From positions 186,001 through 250,000 of the forward strand of contig NZ_KE150458.1 in NCBI RefSeq assembly GCF_000411455.1: a stretch of 64,000 nucleotides of DNA. The letters run 5' to 3'. The stretch comes from Microbacterium sp. oral taxon 186 str. F0373. Lineage in GTDB: Bacteria; Actinomycetota; Actinomycetes; Actinomycetales; Microbacteriaceae. Every line of letters starts with the position of its first letter. The stretch's first letter is position 1. The notes below the pieces were generated by a model that had not been told where the DNA came from, made no database searches, and was given only the letters and a program-made list of their open reading frames with translations. This document shows positions 50,564 through 58,970 of this stretch, piece after piece. The translations under genes were made by a program, and so were the position numbers.

Positions 50564-52057
50564 ATGTCGCTCAGCGTCGATCTGGATAGTCTGAAGGGCC
50601 TCCTCGCGCGCAAAGCCGAGACCGACGACCTCGAGTTCAAGTCGCAGTGGGATCCCGATCAGAAAGCCGATCTGATCGAGCTCTGCAAGGACATCGCAGC
50701 GATGGAATCACTTCCCGATGGTGGCTACATCATCGTCGGCGTCGACGATCATGGTGAGCCCAGTGGAAGGTTCACTGCTGAGCATGGTCGCAGTTTCGAT
50801 GAGCAGAAGATTCGGTCCAAAGTCGCTTCCGTCCTCGCGGAGCCGCTCGACATCAGGGTGGCGTTGCACCACATCGATGACCACAGCTACCTCCTGATCG
50901 GAGTCGGTCCGAACCGCGACGGCATGCGAGTCATGACGAAAGACGGCGAGTACGAGGCAGAGAAGAAACCCGTACGGGTCTGGGGTGCAGGAGACGTGTT
51001 CGTGCGTCGAGGAACGTCCAGCATGCGTTGGAACCAGCACGAAGCTCGTGGCCTCATCGAGAGGATGGTCGCCATCCGGAAGGAAGAGTGGCGGGCGGAC
51101 GTCCTTGCGACGATCCGAGCAGCGACGCCAGCGTTTGAGCCGGGTGGGTTCGTGAACATCAACGTGGAGATGCCGGCGCATTCCTTCGGTGCGGCCGTCG
51201 CTGAGACGATTCGCCGCGGCGACCGGGTCGGCCTCGACATGCTCCTCCGAAAGACGATCAGCAGGGCGGTCAGAGTCGTCAACGAGATCGAGGCCAAGGA
51301 TGCGAGGGCGGTCGCCTCGGAGCTCAGCGAACAGCTCGACCGTCTCAACGTGATCGCTGCTTTGTCGGCTCGCTACGAGTTCGAGTCGGCTTTCGCTGAC
51401 TCAATGCAGGGATACCGAGAGATCTACGACGCAGCAGACGAGGATTTCGCCAGCACTCCGCGACGATTCGCGCTTGGACACAAGGAGATCTTGGTCCACC
51501 TGTACGCCCTTGGTGCTGTACTCGTGCAGGACAGGAAATGGGCGGAGATCGCGACCGTCGCCCGTCTCACCCCGATCAGCACACACAACGGGTACTGGAA
51601 GCTGCTGCTCCGCAAGGCCGAAGTGATGGTAGCCCGCGCAGGGGTCCTGGAGGACGAAGGGCGCGCTCGCACAGGTGTCATCGAGGCCGCCAAACCAGCG
51701 GCGGCGCGTCTGTTTGAGTTGCTGGGAAGCGGGATGCCGGTGGAGCTCACGAATCTGCTGGTTGAGTTCGACATCTACCGAGGCATCGCCGCCGCGAATA
51801 CAGATCCCACGGAGAAGATCGGCGCCTACACGAACTTCGCCCTCTACAACTCTGCTCGCGGCGAGCCGGCTTTCCTCACCGTGCTCGACGATTCGGCCGC
51901 ACGCGCCGCCCTATTCAACGGGACAGACGCCGAGCTGGCATCTGTCTACCGGACGATGGACGCTACGGCCCAACGCGAAGCATTTCTCTTCAACGGGTGG
52001 GACGGATTCGAGAACGCACACCTCAGGCAGTTCGCGCCAGAGGACGACCCCTCTTAG
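50564..52057 (+). CDS. AlbA_2/Schlafen-type protein
   Basis: 497 residues. The N-terminal ~170 residues (ETDDLEFKSQWD, ELCKDIAAME...GGYIIVGVDDHGEPSG, DVFVRRGTSSMRW) form an AlbA_2 (Schlafen) domain with its E/E/K surface, a nucleic-acid-acting module found in antiphage and regulatory proteins. The C-terminal 320 residues are helical without a recognised family. TACACT lies 6 nt before the ATG, a host-type leaderless promoter. A defence role is possible but not shown. Confidence 0.7.
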   Translation: MSLSVDLDSLKGLLARKAETDDLEFKSQWDPDQKADLIELCKDIAAMESLPDGGYIIVGVDDHGEPSGRFTAEHGRSFDEQKIRSKVASVLAEPLDIRVALHHIDDHSYLLIGVGPNRDGMRVMTKDGEYEAEKKPVRVWGAGDVFVRRGTSSMRWNQHEARGLIERMVAIRKEEWRADVLATIRAATPAFEPGGFVNINVEMPAHSFGAAVAETIRRGDRVGLDMLLRKTISRAVRVVNEIEAKDARAVASELSEQLDRLNVIAALSARYEFESAFADSMQGYREIYDAADEDFASTPRRFALGHKEILVHLYALGAVLVQDRKWAEIATVARLTPISTHNGYWKLLLRKAEVMVARAGVLEDEGRARTGVIEAAKPAAARLFELLGSGMPVELTNLLVEFDIYRGIAAANTDPTEKIGAYTNFALYNSARGEPAFLTVLDDSAARAALFNGTDAELASVYRTMDATAQREAFLFNGWDGFENAHLRQFAPEDDPS

Positions 52058-52177
52058 CAGCTGCTCCGGCGCCAGCATCATCGCCCTCGACTCGGCGACT
52101 GCACCCCCTCGGAGCGCCTTCTGCTCCACATCACATCGTGAGGCGCCCGCGAAGCAGAAGGCTCAACAGCGTGCCGA

Positions 52178-52191
52178 TGCCGCAGGGGTGG
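52178..52191 (+). promoter_or_regulatory. Motif B promoter
   Basis: TGCCGCAGGGGTGG, 5 nt before the ATG at 52197. Confidence 0.65.
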
Positions 52192-52196
52192 ATCGT

Positions 52197-52457
52197 ATGA
52201 GGCATCTCAGAACGGAAGCTTTCGGCTCATTCCCGCTAGCGGCTGCACTCTCGCTCTTCGTGTTGATCCCGTGCGCGGCCGCACTCCAGATGGCCGGGGC
52301 GATCACGACCGCCGGCTCTGCCGTCGCGGCAGGCGCGGTCGGTGTCGGCGGTGTGTACGCCGTGATGAACCTCCTCGCGTGGGGAGCGGCATTCGTCGCC
52401 GAACGATCGATCATGGCCCTTGGCTCCGTTGCCAGTTCGCACGCGGAGGACATCTAG
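52197..52457 (+). CDS. Two-helix membrane protein
   Basis: 86 residues, start given by motif B spacing. Helices at ~12-32 (FPLAAALSLFVLIPCAAAL) and ~40-66 (AGAVGVGGVYAVMNLLAWGAAFV). No family recognised; motif B control groups it with the pilin-type genes. Confidence 0.6.
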   Translation: MRHLRTEAFGSFPLAAALSLFVLIPCAAALQMAGAITTAGSAVAAGAVGVGGVYAVMNLLAWGAAFVAERSIMALGSVASSHAEDI

Positions 52458-52486
52458 GGCTTGCGGCCTGTGGCCGACACGCGGAG

Positions 52487-53230
52487 CTAAAGGACTTCGG
52501 GTACTGGCGCCGACGCGGGGTTACCCTCGCGGATGAACTCCAGAAGACGACGGCCACGGCGAGTTGTCTGCCCGGCGAACTGACCTCGGTCGGACCGCTG
52601 AGTTTCGAGCACGAAAGTGCCGAGGATAGTGTCACGCTGTAGGTCTTCGATCGCATCGCGGACCGCCGGGGTTCGGATCACGTCGGTGTCTAGTGCATCG
52701 CGAAGGGGCTCATCCATGCGGCCCCCACGGATACCAGGAAGGGCCGCATAGCTCTTTCCGTTCGCGTTGAGCCACGCCGCGGGGTCGCAATAGAAGGAGA
52801 TGAGCCACACTCGGAGATCGTCGTACTGCTCGACGAGGCGGGTGTAGGCATCGATCTCTGAGGTCTTGAAGTTCGATGGGACTACGGACCTAGCGACAGC
52901 CTCGGCGAGACGACGTCGCTTCCCAGCGCTAGCCGTTTCGGAGGCGGCTCGCGAAGCGCGCTGATAGGCGGCAATGAACTCGTCGGAGTCGAGTACGTCC
53001 TCGATGCTGATTGCGTCGTCGAGGCGCTCGACCGACTCGGTAACCGCCCGTGCGATGAGAGCGTTGAAATCGTGCTGACGAGCCGCATGCCGCGACTCGA
53101 GGGCGTGCGAGAGCGTGTCGGCAGCGATACTGCCGACGAGGGGGATGAGGCTTAGGACTCCGCGGGCGGCGAACGCGAGCGCGTCCTCTGCAGGCTCGTG
53201 AGGAGGAACGGCGCCCTCGAGATCGGTCAT
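52487..53230 (-). CDS. Hypothetical protein with one hydrophobic segment
   Basis: 247 residues from the ATG ending at 53230. A hydrophobic segment (ARGVLSLIPLVGSIAADTL) near residue 30 may insert into or touch the membrane; the rest is helical. GTCATGATGGGACGC before the ATG loosely resembles the tag-gene promoter variant. Not recognised. Confidence 0.6.
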   Translation of the reverse strand: MTDLEGAVPPHEPAEDALAFAARGVLSLIPLVGSIAADTLSHALESRHAARQHDFNALIARAVTESVERLDDAISIEDVLDSDEFIAAYQRASRAASETASAGKRRRLAEAVARSVVPSNFKTSEIDAYTRLVEQYDDLRVWLISFYCDPAAWLNANGKSYAALPGIRGGRMDEPLRDALDTDVIRTPAVRDAIEDLQRDTILGTFVLETQRSDRGQFAGQTTRRGRRLLEFIREGNPASAPVPEVL

Positions 53231-53376
53231 GCGTCCCATCATGACGGGTACGGCCGACCCGGTTCGCAACGCGCCGCTCATCGAGCTTCGAGGACGACTC
53301 CTCGGACGCGCCTCGGGACACTCCCTCCACCGCGCGACGGTGGTTGATGCGACGAACGGACCATCGGAGTCCGTGA

Positions 53377-53390
53377 TGCCGCAGGGGTGG
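53377..53390 (+). promoter_or_regulatory. Motif B promoter with hairpin
   Basis: TGCCGCAGGGGTGG. The motif's CAGGGG can pair with CCCCTG 9 nt on, so this copy overlaps a small hairpin. Confidence 0.5.
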
Positions 53391-53508
53391 AAGGTGCCCC
53401 TGTAGGTTTGCAATCGAGACGTTCAGCAGCGGTAGCGCAGCCCGAAGGCCAAGAGAGCTAGCCGTCCGATCGCACCGGAGAGCGTAGTGAGAACGAATGT
53501 GGTGAATA

Positions 53509-53519
53509 CCGTGCATGTG
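53509..53519 (+). promoter_or_regulatory. Motif A promoter with 64-nt leader
   Basis: CCGTGCATGTG, no start at +6; next gene begins 64 nt after the predicted start. Confidence 0.5.
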
Positions 53520-53589
53520 ATGAGCAGCGGAGCAAATGGCTCCCTCTAGCGAACGGAGATCACCCCAGGAACCACGGAGACCCAGAACC

Positions 53590-54228
53590 ATGAACGCCAC
53601 GCTCAAGACCATCGCCCTCGCGGCATTCGTCGCCGGTGCCATCACGCTCAGCGGCTGCACCAGCCCCGAGCCGACCGCAACCGCCCCATCACCCACGCCG
53701 TCCGCCACGAGCGCAGCTCAGCAGCCGACGGCCACTCCCACGCCGTCGATCGACCTACCTGCGGGAGTCGGAAATGGTGACCCCATCGACGCATCCGCCG
53801 CAGAGCAGCTCAACGCCGCGGCCCGCGCTGGCGGCCAGGACCGCGCCTATCAGCTTCCCGACGGACAGTGGGTGTACCTCGCCGCCGGCCAGCCGCTCCC
53901 GCAGCCTGTCCTGGACGCCGCTGCCACAGCGGCAGCATCACAGGCCGACGGCATCAACAGCTCCGACTCCGAGGTGCAGGGCGAGGCAATCAACCGGATG
54001 CTCGCCGAAGTGAAGCGGCAGAGCTCCGCGACCGGCAAGGGGTTCGTGATCGTCACGCGGATGATGTCCTACGTGGATGGATCCGGCACATCCGAGCCTC
54101 GTTGGGCTGTCAACAAGGGTTCCGGCGGGCCGTTCTCGACTCGTGATGAGGCGATCGCCTATGCGCAGACCCAACTCGGAGGTACTCCCGAGTCCACCTC
54201 GATCCTGGTCATCGACACCATCGGCTGA
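53590..54228 (+). CDS. Lipoprotein
   Basis: 212 residues. Signal peptide with lipobox LSGC (cysteine at residue 22), then a Thr/Pro/Ala linker typical of cell-wall-spanning lipoproteins, then an unknown ~150-residue domain (GKGFVIVTRMMSYVDGSGTSEPRWAVNKG). Both motif A and motif B lie upstream. Confidence 0.75.
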   Translation: MNATLKTIALAAFVAGAITLSGCTSPEPTATAPSPTPSATSAAQQPTATPTPSIDLPAGVGNGDPIDASAAEQLNAAARAGGQDRAYQLPDGQWVYLAAGQPLPQPVLDAAATAAASQADGINSSDSEVQGEAINRMLAEVKRQSSATGKGFVIVTRMMSYVDGSGTSEPRWAVNKGSGGPFSTRDEAIAYAQTQLGGTPESTSILVIDTIG

Positions 54229-54240
54229 TCGTCCGTCGGA

Positions 54241-54286
54241 CAACACGAACGCCCGGCCAAGACAAATTGGTCGGGCGTTCGTGTTG
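54241..54286. terminator. Bidirectional terminator
   Basis: A 20-bp stem (54241-54260 with 54267-54286, one G-T pair) between the convergent lipoprotein gene and the pilin-headed gene. Confidence 0.8.
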
Positions 54287-54290
54287 TCGT

Positions 54291-57191
54291 TCAGCTCACG
54301 CACCCCGGAGCCTGCGACGGGGAGATGCTCGCAGTGCCACTCGACCCGGCGGAGTTGTACGCCGTGACGCTGGCGATAACGCTCAGTGTGCCGCTCACCT
54401 GCCCGCCTGCGTACAGGCTCATCGACGTACCTCCGGTCGTGCCGAAGTCCTTGCTGGATCGACCACCCAAGGAGTTCCGCCAGCTCGCGTACACGCCGTA
54501 GTAGCTGGCGTACGCCGAGGGGGACCAGGAGATGCCGGCGCTGGACCAGCCGCTGTTGTCGCAGAATCGGACGACCCCGCCGCTGACCGAGAGTCCACCT
54601 GGTGTGGAGGGGGCCGGCCATGGGCGCGCGCCGGACCATCCGGTCATCGCTTGGACTTGCGAACCCTGCGTGAAGTCGCTCACGCAACGCATGGTGACGT
54701 AGCCGCGGAGGGATTCGCCGTAGGGGGTGTTCCCGGATCGGGTGCCGTAGCCGCCCACGGACCCGGCGCCCATCCAGTCAGACCAGCTGGACCACCCGCT
54801 CGCGGAGTTCTGGGTCTGGTACGCCCACTGGTAGCTCGTACCAGCGGGGCATCCGCGCGGGTTGTAGTGATAGAGCGTCGCCCAGCCAGTCGAGACGTCC
54901 GACCAAGGCGTCGACGTGATCGGACGTACCGTGCCGGCAATGTAGGGGCCGTTCTGCGGACCGATCGCGAAACCGCTGATGCAACGAACATGGAAGGCAG
55001 CTTGGAAGCGCGCTCCTTCGTTCATCCAGCGTCCGGCATCCCAGGTGAAGTTGCCTCCGTTGGGCAAGCCAATCGACCAGGAACCGGCGCTCCAGCCCTC
55101 GTAGTCGACTGCAGACTGGCCGTAGCCCTGCAGACTCGTGCCCGCGGGGCACGTTGTGCCAACGGTCCCGTTCCCGAAACCCCAGGCGGGGTTGGTCGTC
55201 GCCCACCATGCGGAGAGAGACGGCTGTGTGGTGATCGGCTTCACACGCGCGGCCGAGTCGAACACTCGATTCTCAGGGCCCTGGGTGTAGCTGCTGACGC
55301 AGCGCGCTCCCGCTCCGGCCGTGAACTGAGACCCCTGGAAGATCTCCAGGACGACCCAGTCGACGTTTCCTGTCAGGGTGGTCCACTGTCCGTCGGAGGT
55401 GGGCTGGTTGGTCTGAGTGTTGATCGAGTGAGACCGCACGGACAGCCAGGCCGGGCACGTTCCGATGGTTGCGGTGACCCGCGCCTGCTGGTTGGAGTCG
55501 ATGCTTGAGACGACGTTCGTCACCGTCGGCTGGGACTTGATCGGGTTGATCACCCATGCCGAGTCTCGGGACGCGGTGGGTGACGCCGAGTAGTACGGAG
55601 AGACGCACTTCGCGACAATCCGGCCCTGGTAGCGCTCACCCTCTCGAATGAGCAGCGAGGACAGGTAGGAGGGCCGCTCGGTCACCTTCAGCGAAGGGTT
55701 CGGAGTAGCCATCGCGGGGTCCTCGTTGCGACGGTCTACCCAACCCGCAGCGTACGTCGTGTCCGCAGGACAGCTGGACAGGGAAGCCTGCAGCGTGCCG
55801 TACAGGTTCCACTCTGGTCCCTCGAGCGTCGCTACGATCGACTCGATCTTCGGCGCGGTGACGATCTGCTGGACGGACTGCTTCTCAGCGGACGACTTCG
55901 ACCACTCGCTCACTGCATACGGTGTACGGCACCGAGCCTGCGCCGCTGCAGTGATGCGGGCCCCCTCGGGGACACTGATTGTCTGCGATGCGCCCTCAGC
56001 CCAAGACGTCCACGTTCCAGCATTCAGGTAGTAGCGCGTGCGCGATTCCGCGGTTGTGCCCGGGGCGCAAGTCGCTGGCACCGAACTGATCGTCGCCTTC
56101 TTGTTCGCCGCGTCGTGAGCGATGTTTACGGTCGGCGGCGCCGGCGCAGCGATCGGCCGAACCCACGTCATCGTCACGACCTCGGATTCGGCGGTCCTCC
56201 CGCTCAGCACCACCCGGTACTTGGCTTGCACCTGCCACTTCGCACCTTGGAGAACGGTGGCATCGAAGTAGTTCAGCGTCGTCCAAGCCTGCCAGGTGCC
56301 CCACTGAGATTCGGTGGGCAAGCTCGTCGCCGTGGCTCCGACGTTCTGAGCCTGTCGCCAAGACCACTGAATCTCGGTTCGAGGGTCATCCAGCACAGTG
56401 AGTGCCGACAGGGTGGCTCGGAAGACATCACCGGAACGGAAGGAGCGCTCGATGACAGGAGGCCCAAGCTGACCAAGGTCAGTATCCACAACGCCAGGAC
56501 GCGGTTGTTTGAGGGGCGTCTTCGCGGAGTACTTGACGGTCGTGGAACCGAACACCTGATTCATCTCGGCGTTCACATCAACGATGCTGGGTTGACTGAA
56601 TGCCCACTCGTTCGCGAATAGGCCTTCCGGGCGCGCGTTCGATGAGGCTGTGACTCCACCCTCAGCGCCGCCGGCGTAGTGAAGATCACGGCCGGAAGCG
56701 TTCGTGTAGGTGAAGTGCGAGTCTGGTGCGAAACCGGTGAGCTCCCATCGTCGCTCACCGGTGACCCTCGAGTCGCAGGAGTCGCTCTCGTGTGTCTGCT
56801 GCACGTTGACGAGTGCCCGGGTGTCTCCCTTGTCTACGAACGACCACGAGTTCGTCGTGCAGAACGCTGGCATTCCGGGAGTCGGCATGTAGTACGCGAG
56901 CCGCTTGGACGGCTGATCCTTGGACGTGAAGCTGTACTCGTCAGTGACATCGACGGCTGTGGCGCTGGACAGCTGCAACTGCATCCGCTCGACCATCTGC
57001 GTCATGGAGGCGTCGCGTGTGAACATCGTCGTGAGATCGCCGCCGAGGCGGACGGCCGAGAGGATACCCAGAGCGAGTGCGCCGATGACGATGGGCCCGA
57101 TGACCAGAGCTGCGAGTTGAAGGAATGTCATCCCACCCTCGTCGCGGCGGATGCCGGCGAACGCGCGTGCAGCCTTGCGAAGCCTGTGCAT
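54291..57191 (-). CDS. Pilin-headed giant surface protein with Cys-paired repeats
   Basis: 966 residues, ATG with GGGGAGA as ribosome site. RRDEGGMTFLQLAALVIG (residues ~14-31) and the long hydrophobic helix are a class III pilin-type N-terminus (TadE or GspJ-like). After a ~340-residue head come repeats of about 85-100 residues, each with CPAGTS or similar, W-rich middle and RCVS near the end (for example PRGCPAGTSYQWAYQTQ ... TMRCVSDFTQG). Each probably holds a disulphide. Likely a stalk or tip protein exported by the pilus machinery. Confidence 0.7.
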   Translation of the reverse strand: MHRLRKAARAFAGIRRDEGGMTFLQLAALVIGPIVIGALALGILSAVRLGGDLTTMFTRDASMTQMVERMQLQLSSATAVDVTDEYSFTSKDQPSKRLAYYMPTPGMPAFCTTNSWSFVDKGDTRALVNVQQTHESDSCDSRVTGERRWELTGFAPDSHFTYTNASGRDLHYAGGAEGGVTASSNARPEGLFANEWAFSQPSIVDVNAEMNQVFGSTTVKYSAKTPLKQPRPGVVDTDLGQLGPPVIERSFRSGDVFRATLSALTVLDDPRTEIQWSWRQAQNVGATATSLPTESQWGTWQAWTTLNYFDATVLQGAKWQVQAKYRVVLSGRTAESEVVTMTWVRPIAAPAPPTVNIAHDAANKKATISSVPATCAPGTTAESRTRYYLNAGTWTSWAEGASQTISVPEGARITAAAQARCRTPYAVSEWSKSSAEKQSVQQIVTAPKIESIVATLEGPEWNLYGTLQASLSSCPADTTYAAGWVDRRNEDPAMATPNPSLKVTERPSYLSSLLIREGERYQGRIVAKCVSPYYSASPTASRDSAWVINPIKSQPTVTNVVSSIDSNQQARVTATIGTCPAWLSVRSHSINTQTNQPTSDGQWTTLTGNVDWVVLEIFQGSQFTAGAGARCVSSYTQGPENRVFDSAARVKPITTQPSLSAWWATTNPAWGFGNGTVGTTCPAGTSLQGYGQSAVDYEGWSAGSWSIGLPNGGNFTWDAGRWMNEGARFQAAFHVRCISGFAIGPQNGPYIAGTVRPITSTPWSDVSTGWATLYHYNPRGCPAGTSYQWAYQTQNSASGWSSWSDWMGAGSVGGYGTRSGNTPYGESLRGYVTMRCVSDFTQGSQVQAMTGWSGARPWPAPSTPGGLSVSGGVVRFCDNSGWSSAGISWSPSAYASYYGVYASWRNSLGGRSSKDFGTTGGTSMSLYAGGQVSGTLSVIASVTAYNSAGSSGTASISPSQAPGCVS

Positions 57192-57227
57192 TATTCTCCC
57201 CGCAGTTGTCGGTGGGCCATTCGGGAA

Positions 57228-57241
57228 CCACCCCTGCGGCA
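57228..57241 (-). promoter_or_regulatory. Motif B promoter with 31-nt leader
   Basis: Minus-strand TGCCGCAGGGGTGG. Predicted start 57222, 31 nt before the ATG ending at 57191. A TTG start within the motif is rejected. Confidence 0.6.
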
Positions 57242-57264
57242 ACTGCTGCGACAGGCCGTCGCCC

Positions 57265-58944
57265 CTATCGCTTCACCAGCTTGATCTCGATTGCTTCGAT
57301 CGCTCGTCCCTGACCGGTGGTCCCCGCCGTGGCTCCGTCGGCGACCCAGGCAGTCCATCCGACGCCGCTGACGTAGACGCGGTAGGTGACCGAGTAGGCG
57401 CTTGCCCACCCGCCGGTTGTGGTCAAGGAGATTGCCTCCATCTGGAGGCCCTTCCGATCCGGGAATCCCCACGTGTTGGTGAGAGATGTTGCGTTGGCCG
57501 GAGAAGTCAGCTGTGCGCTCGCTCGCCATCCAAGGTTCGCCCAGTGCCCGTACCAGCTGATTCCGCCAGCGGTGGCTCCGGACTTGAACGCGACATTCCA
57601 GTCTTCGATCGGGACACCAGAGCCTGGGACACCGGACGTTTCACCCTGAGTCTTCAACGCTCCGTAGTTGTCTCCGATTCGGAGCACCCGGTATTGCAAG
57701 GAGGCGTCGATGCTGGGTGCGACGGGCGTCGGTGTTGGCGTAGGAGTCGGGCTTGGTCCGTACGTCGCGATGGGAGTCGGAGTAGGGACGGACGGATCGC
57801 CGCTGCCTGCGTTGGGTGCGACATATCGCAGCGTCACGACTGTCGACTCGATCCAACCGGACTCGCTCGTTGCGGATGCCACGCGAACGCGGCCCTGAGC
57901 GTCCACGGTCTGCCCCGATCGAAGCGCGATCTGGGCGGCGCTGTTGGCGCTCCATGTCGTCCATGTGCCGCCGTCGACCCTCAGACGCACCTGCTCGGTG
58001 ATGGAGAATCCCGCGGTGGGCGTCACAGATGAGATTGCGCGAGCACTCGCGTTGCCGGCGCCGTCGATGTCGATGTAGACCGCTGGGGCGGCGGGAATCT
58101 CCGTTGAACGCATGATCTGCGCAGTGAGGACGACCCACTCTGAAGTTCGGGATGCCGTCGAGCAACGGGCGCGTCCCTCGGCGGTCATCTGCTGGCCCGG
58201 GGCGATCGAGCCCATCTTCGTCTTCAGCCCATCGCGCGGTGACCAGACGTCCGTTCCCATGCGGGTCCGAGACTGGAACTCGACCGAGGTACCTGACGAG
58301 CACACCGGTGTCGTGAACGTGAAGGTCGCTTTGTCGGAAACGAGAGACTTCGTGACCGCGAACCCCGTTGGCTTCGCCGGGATCCCGGTGCCGGTCGTCG
58401 CATCGAGGAGGGACATCTGACCGATTGTCCACAACGCCACATACTGGTCTGCGTTCGGGGTGCCGTCCCTTCCGGCCGCGAAGTCCCATACTGCGCGGTT
58501 TCCGTCAAGATCGGCGAGACTTGTCGCCTGCGCGAGCTTCAAGCTTGCAGTGCCGGCGCGTGTCCACGACATCCGACCGCTGGCCTGCACATTCACGTCG
58601 ACGAAGACGGTTTCACCGTCGAACCGTGCCGCCGACACTTTCGTGGTCACCGATGTGCCACCGTGAGCGGACGTGTTGAAGGTTCGGCCGCCAATGCCTG
58701 CCACGACTGTGGAGGTATCCGGGTTCGCATTGACCTCAGCGAGAATCGAGCCGATGGCGGACCGCATGCTGGCTTCCGCGGCCTGCGATGCTCGCTGATT
58801 CATGTTCGACATGCTTGATGTGATCGCGATGCCGGTGAGAATGCCGAGGATCGAGACGGCGATCACTGCGTAGCCGAGAACGATGAGGACTCCGCCTCGT
58901 TCGTCGTTGCGGAGCGCGTTGAGGCGTCGTCGAAGCTTGATCAT
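57265..58944 (-). CDS. Pilin-headed protein with ChW-like C-terminus
   Basis: 559 residues, start placed by motif B. NDERGGVLIVLGYAVIAVSI (residues ~13-32) is the pilin-type processing site and helix. A Ser/Pro/Thr linker near residue 400 (PTPTPIATYGPSPTPTPT) leads to two ChW-type repeats, WYGHWANLGWRAS and WTAWVADGATAGTTGQGR then AIEAIEIKL. ChW repeats are cell-surface modules. Two cysteines lie in the middle region. Confidence 0.7.
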   Translation of the reverse strand: MIKLRRRLNALRNDERGGVLIVLGYAVIAVSILGILTGIAITSSMSNMNQRASQAAEASMRSAIGSILAEVNANPDTSTVVAGIGGRTFNTSAHGGTSVTTKVSAARFDGETVFVDVNVQASGRMSWTRAGTASLKLAQATSLADLDGNRAVWDFAAGRDGTPNADQYVALWTIGQMSLLDATTGTGIPAKPTGFAVTKSLVSDKATFTFTTPVCSSGTSVEFQSRTRMGTDVWSPRDGLKTKMGSIAPGQQMTAEGRARCSTASRTSEWVVLTAQIMRSTEIPAAPAVYIDIDGAGNASARAISSVTPTAGFSITEQVRLRVDGGTWTTWSANSAAQIALRSGQTVDAQGRVRVASATSESGWIESTVVTLRYVAPNAGSGDPSVPTPTPIATYGPSPTPTPTPTPVAPSIDASLQYRVLRIGDNYGALKTQGETSGVPGSGVPIEDWNVAFKSGATAGGISWYGHWANLGWRASAQLTSPANATSLTNTWGFPDRKGLQMEAISLTTTGGWASAYSVTYRVYVSGVGWTAWVADGATAGTTGQGRAIEAIEIKLVKR

Positions 58945-58949
58945 GGCTC

Positions 58950-58963
58950 CCACCCCTGCGGCA
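58950..58963 (-). promoter_or_regulatory. Motif B promoter
   Basis: Minus-strand TGCCGCAGGGGTGG, 5 nt before the ATG ending at 58944. Confidence 0.65.
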
Positions 58964-58970
58964 ATCACAC

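Larger units (their letters stand above)
53231..53589 (+). other. Intergenic region with two promoters
   Basis: 359 nt without a supported gene. It holds motif B at 53377 and motif A at 53509, both pointing at the lipoprotein gene; otherwise I see nothing in it. Confidence 0.5.
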
